Shown here one piece after another: positions 49,911-49,987 of a stretch of 49,987 bases of DNA. Numbering within the stretch: position 1 is the first letter of the stretch; each line of letters starts with the position of its first letter. The stretch lies in the NCBI RefSeq assembly GCF_000380965.1, contig NZ_KB905583.1, positions 1-49,987 of the forward strand, given 5' to 3'. The notes beneath the pieces were generated by a model, which worked only from the letters and a program-made list of their open reading frames with translations, made no database searches and was not told where the DNA came from. The stretch is from Paenibacillus ginsengihumi DSM 21568. GTDB taxonomy: Bacteria; Bacillota; Bacilli; Paenibacillales; NBRC-103111. The translations under genes and the position numbers were made by a program.

Positions 49911-49987
49911 TGGCGGAGCCGACGGGATTCGAACCCGCGATCTCCTGCGTGACAGGCAGGCATGTTAGGCCTCTACACCACGGCTCC
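49911..49987 (-). tRNA. tRNA-Asp (GTC)
   Basis: Acceptor GGAGCCG/CGGCTCC, anticodon GTC in CTGTCAC, T arm CGGGTTCGAATCCCG, encoded CCA. Its 5' base is the last base of the window, so the gene appears complete but the cluster may continue. Confidence 0.95.

Overview
The window looks like a chromosomal stretch of a Gram-positive, endospore-type Firmicute, most likely Paenibacillaceae (Paenibacillus/Cohnella-like). The grounds are fairly high GC, strong GGAGG ribosome sites, frequent GTG/TTG starts, a polysaccharide deacetylase fused to a copper-amine-oxidase-like tail, LCP and YitT membrane proteins, and a dense tRNA cluster. This assignment is an inference from gene style; no 16S rRNA is present.

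Region 1 (1-20171) is the unusual part. A minus-strand operon of about 17 kb runs from 16837 to beyond the left edge. It is best read as a contractile injection (T6SS/phage-tail-like) locus in a Gram-positive. The firmest parts are a VgrG-type spike (1812-3230) and a PAAR-like DUF4280 tip (177-608). The proposed sheath (14669-16837) and inner tube (14097-14525) rest on weaker pattern and context. The same operon carries an Hsp70-like ATPase, a J-domain protein, two FHA proteins, an intact PP2C phosphatase, a second PP2C that has lost metal-binding residues and is fused through a membrane segment to TPR-like repeats, and several unrecognised proteins that could be baseplate or loading parts. 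Upstream, a secreted/membrane VWA protein (plus strand) and a Ser/Thr kinase (minus strand) converge and overlap. Kinase, phosphatase and FHA together resemble the threonine-phosphorylation switch of Gram-negative T6SS. No ClpV-like AAA+ unfoldase, TssJLM-like membrane complex, capsid, terminase or integrase is seen.

Region 2 (20172-30400) is housekeeping and envelope: guaA, an alpha/beta hydrolase, a MoxR-DUF58-transglutaminase operon and a polysaccharide deacetylase.

Region 3 (30398-39186) is accessory/envelope: an orphan sugar-type ABC binding lipoprotein beside a broken AraC regulator, a decayed UPF0060-like remnant, a YitT protein, a Bcp peroxiredoxin, a three-gene ABC-2 exporter and an LCP cell-wall ligase. 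Three copies of an intergenic element with a covarying inverted repeat lie upstream of envelope genes here.

Region 4 (39256-49987) is metabolic: hemL, a large gltB with an unusual hairpin between ribosome site and start, a kduD-kdgK-kdgA operon that takes 2-keto-3-deoxygluconate to pyruvate and glyceraldehyde-3-phosphate, and ten tRNA genes on the minus strand reaching the right edge.
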